A stretch of DNA of 6,864 nt. Source: CAWDLX01 sp046728155 (GTDB lineage: Bacteria > Actinomycetota > Actinomycetes > Mycobacteriales > Micromonosporaceae). Location: assembly GCA_046728155.1 (NCBI GenBank), contig JBKPDY010000119.1:1-6864 (forward strand). Direction: 5' to 3'. The notes under the pieces are model-generated. The model was not told where the DNA came from. It did no database searches and worked only from the letters and a program-made list of their open reading frames with translations. A program made the position numbers and the translations under genes. Shown here piece by piece: positions 5,396 to 6,864 of the stretch (positions are counted from its first letter, which is position 1; every line of letters starts with the position of its first letter).

Positions 5396-5854
5396 GTGAC
5401 CCGCCCACATGAATCCGAGCAGGTCGTCACTGCCAGCCGCGATATTGCCGCGACGGTGGTGGAGATCTTCGAGCTCATCGCCGATCCGTCACAGCAGCCG
5501 CGCTGGGACGGCAACGACAACTTGTCCGAGGCGCCGTCAGGGCAGCGAGTCCATGCCGTCGGTGACGTCTTCCTCATGACGACCACGGCCGGCAACGTCC
5601 GGGAGAACCATGTGGTCGAGTTCGTCGAGGGTCGCCGCATCGCGTGGCGACCCAGCGAGCCGGGCCAGCCGCCACCCGGGCATCTGTGGCGGTGGGTACT
5701 CGAGCCAATCGACGCATCACACACGCACGTGACGCACACCTACGACTGGACACAGCTCAGGGATGAGAAGCGTTTCCCGCGCGCCCGAGAGACCACGGCG
5801 GATAAGCTGCGGGCCTCGCTCGACCGGCTCGCCGCGTTGACCGAACGCCGCTGA
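5396..5854 (+). CDS. SRPBCC superfamily protein (polyketide cyclase/dehydrase-like)
   Basis: This gene encodes 152 residues, the usual length of a single-domain SRPBCC (START/Bet v 1-like) protein with a deep hydrophobic ligand pocket. The order fits the fold. There is a first strand and helix with VVTASRDIAATVVEIFELIADPSQQPRWDG (residues 10-39), where the IFELIADPxxxPRW pattern is characteristic. Then come strand segments VGDVFLMTTTAG (55-66), NHVVEFVEGRRIAWRP (71-86), HLWRWVLEPIDASHTHVTHTYDW (96-118), and a long C-terminal helix ADKLRASLDRLAAL. Ligand or reaction cannot be told; members range from cyclases and lipid binders to toxin partners. The start is the GTG at 5396, the only in-frame start near the domain edge. 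AAGGAA touches it, which is too close for ideal spacing, so the true start could be different. The frame is open back to 5300 over non-protein-like sequence. Confidence 0.85.
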   Translation: MTRPHESEQVVTASRDIAATVVEIFELIADPSQQPRWDGNDNLSEAPSGQRVHAVGDVFLMTTTAGNVRENHVVEFVEGRRIAWRPSEPGQPPPGHLWRWVLEPIDASHTHVTHTYDWTQLRDEKRFPRARETTADKLRASLDRLAALTERR

Positions 5855-5873
5855 TCCACGCCCCTCGAAGCGC

Positions 5874-5902
5874 CTCCGCGCAAGCAACGTCGTCCAGCGG
5901 AG
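5874..5902 (+). terminator. Weak terminator-like inverted repeat after the SRPBCC gene
   Basis: CTCCGC (5874-5879) is complementary to GCGGAG (5897-5902) with a 17-nt loop, 20 bp after the stop codon. No T-tract follows and the loop is long, so this is a low-confidence candidate. Confidence 0.22.
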
Positions 5903-6071
5903 CACACCAGTAATGATCATCGCGCGGATCGCGGCATGTGCGGACGACTAGTCAGGATCTTCGTGATCGGTCGATCTGGTCCAGGAGCTCGTTCGCGCTG
6001 GGCGTGCTTGAGGAGGCGGAGCGCAGTCGCTGCGAAACTGTCGTGTTGTCGGACCGATGACGACCGGCGTC

Positions 6072-6097
6072 CCGGAAAATTCTTCAAAGAAGTCCGG
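6072..6097. promoter_or_regulatory. Nested AT-rich inverted repeat, possible operator
   Basis: CTTC AAA GAAG (6082-6092) is flanked by CCGGA (6072-6076) and TCCGG (6093-6097), giving a nested inverted repeat with an asymmetric AAATT insert on the left. The local AT content is strikingly high for this window. It lies 85 bp before the RibD_C-like start codon, where an operator or promoter element would be expected. Confidence 0.35.
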
Positions 6098-6182
6098 CGG
6101 GGGTGTCAGATCGGGGCGGTGGTGTTCGTAGCAGGGGTGAGGCCGCCCACAAGGGGGGCGCCAAGGCAAAGGAACCGCGATC

Positions 6183-6791
6183 ATGAAGCTGACGACCATG
6201 ACCCAGGTCACCCTCGATGGAGCGATGCAGGGAAACGGCGCCGCGTCGGATGACCGCAGGAACGGATTCGAGCGCGGCGGATGGGCCCGGGGGAAGGGCG
6301 ACGACGAGACCAGGACTTTCATCACGCAGACCTACCAGCGCGCCGACGCGTTCCTGTTCGGCCGGCGCACCTACGAGCTGTTCGCCGGCTCCTGGGGATC
6401 AATCGACCAGATGCGCGCACATCCCATCGGCGTGGCCTTGAACGAGGCCCCCAAATACGTTGCCTCGACCACGCTCACCGCGCCGCGTTGGGAGGACACG
6501 ACGGTTCTCCGCGGTGACCTCGCGGCGGCCATCAATGAGCTGAAGGCCAAGCCCGGGGGCGAGCTGCAGGTGCACGGCAGTGGCGTCCTGACCCGGTGGC
6601 TGCTGGAGAACGATCTGGTCGACGAGATGACTCTGATCGTGATCCCGGTGATCCTCGGCCAGGGCGCGAGACTGTTCCCGGAGACCGGTCCGGATCTTGC
6701 GCTCGACCTGGTCGAGTCGCGGATCGACTCGAAGGGCGTGACGATCCAGGTCTACCGGCCGGCCGGGCGCCCGCGGTATGCAACGGCCTGA
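6183..6791 (+). CDS. Dihydrofolate reductase family protein (RibD C-terminal domain-like)
   Basis: This 202-residue protein is of the RibD_C/dihydrofolate-reductase-like fold, in the group of stand-alone proteins resembling B. subtilis YyaP/YwjB. N-terminal TMTQVTLDGAMQG (5-17) is the first strand and substrate loop. FGRRTYELFAGSW (59-71) is the cofactor-side helix motif, and NEAPKYVASTTL (87-98) is the following strand. GGELQVHGSGVLTRWLLENDLVDEM (125-149) with VIPVILGQGARLF (153-165) is the hallmark region for NADPH binding. Such proteins are presumed NADPH-dependent reductases of pterin- or pyrimidine-like substrates, but most are uncharacterised and need not be true folate enzymes. The ATG at 6183 follows AAAGGAA by 8 nt, a good ribosome binding site. 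Length is normal and nothing is truncated. A YciI-like gene starts 53 bp downstream on the same strand, a common pairing. Confidence 0.93.
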   Translation: MKLTTMTQVTLDGAMQGNGAASDDRRNGFERGGWARGKGDDETRTFITQTYQRADAFLFGRRTYELFAGSWGSIDQMRAHPIGVALNEAPKYVASTTLTAPRWEDTTVLRGDLAAAINELKAKPGGELQVHGSGVLTRWLLENDLVDEMTLIVIPVILGQGARLFPETGPDLALDLVESRIDSKGVTIQVYRPAGRPRYATA

Positions 6792-6826
6792 AGTCCCTGA
6801 CCGCCGTACCACGCTGTCTTGACACC

Positions 6827-6864
6827 AGAGGAGATGATCTTCAGATGCAGTACCTGGTTTCCGT
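6827..6864 (+). CDS. Start of a probable YciI-like protein gene, cut by the window edge
   Basis: AGAGGAG (6827-6833) forms a good ribosome binding site and the ATG is at 6845, so coding sequence proper is 6845-6864; only MQYLVS and the next codon's first two bases are visible. A start MxYLVSV is common in actinobacterial YciI/YCII-related (DGPF domain) proteins, which are often encoded next to RibD_C-like reductases and ECF sigma factors. With six residues the identification rests mostly on context. Spacing of 53 bp to the upstream gene with no terminator between suggests one operon. Confidence 0.5.

Larger units (their letters stand above)
5855..6182. other. Gene-free stretch between SRPBCC and RibD_C-like genes
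   Basis: This 328-bp stretch has no supported gene. The open frames across it, such as 5936-6253 on the plus strand and 5948-6325 on the minus strand, are Arg/Cys/Pro-rich, lack ribosome binding sites and overlap the start of the next gene. It contains a possible terminator hairpin (5874-5902), an AT-rich nested inverted repeat (6072-6097), and the ribosome binding site AAAGGAA (6168-6174) of the next gene. Confidence 0.6.

Noticed and set aside
5279..5408. 46-residue N-terminal extension of the minus-strand unknown protein
   Set aside because: The sequence is Arg/Pro-rich, overlaps the start of the divergent SRPBCC gene and shows no domain pattern.
5936..6253. 105-codon plus-strand open frame
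   Set aside because: It overlaps the start of the RibD_C-like gene, has no ribosome binding site and its composition is unlike protein.
6819..6824. TTGACA resembling a -35 box
   Set aside because: It lies only about 20 bp before the next ATG, overlaps the ribosome-binding-site zone, and no -10 box follows.
1..6864. CRISPR array, tRNA or rRNA genes
   Set aside because: I saw no regularly spaced repeats of 25-40 bp and no cloverleaf or conserved rRNA segments. Visual reading could still miss a divergent small RNA.

Overview
The window looks like chromosomal DNA from a high-GC actinobacterium. G+C is high throughout, codons end mostly in G or C, GTG starts are used, several promoters look leaderless (TANNNT box 6-7 nt before the start codon), and the recognisable protein families are common in Streptomyces, Micromonospora or Frankia-type genomes. 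Genus cannot be fixed from the sequence alone.

Layout. Bases 1-294 hold the 3' end of an unrecognised conserved-looking gene. Bases 435-1022 encode a YhbS-like GNAT acetyltransferase with a plausible leaderless promoter and a terminator-like hairpin. Bases 1023-2460 are a decayed stretch with no intact gene. It holds a possible minus-strand HNH-nuclease remnant (1330-1584), a short IS1380-transposase-like N-terminus (1592-1642) and a clearly broken alpha/beta-hydrolase gene (about 1696-2349). That hydrolase can be read across three frames and carries an in-frame TGA. Bases 2465-4540 encode the largest and most unusual product, a 691-residue STAND-type ATPase with a GNAT-like middle region and a C-terminal helix-turn-helix-like segment. 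It is followed by two sets of short direct repeats and a 31-residue single-pass membrane microprotein with a strong ribosome binding site (4648-4743). A minus-strand conserved protein of unknown function (4842-5270) and a plus-strand SRPBCC protein (5396-5854) diverge from a 125-bp spacer. After a 328-bp gap come a RibD C-terminal/dihydrofolate-reductase-like protein (6183-6791) and the first codons of a probable YciI-like gene at the right edge.

How the parts relate. No single pathway links these genes. The 2465-4743 block (ATPase plus microprotein) is the most likely functional unit, and 6183-6864 is probably a two-gene operon. A recurring imperfect palindrome of about 30 bp occurs in three intergenic positions (302-326, 1154-1184, 4786-4815) and is not explained by the genes. 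It is the best candidate here for an undescribed dispersed element, together with the ATPase fusion and its microprotein neighbour.
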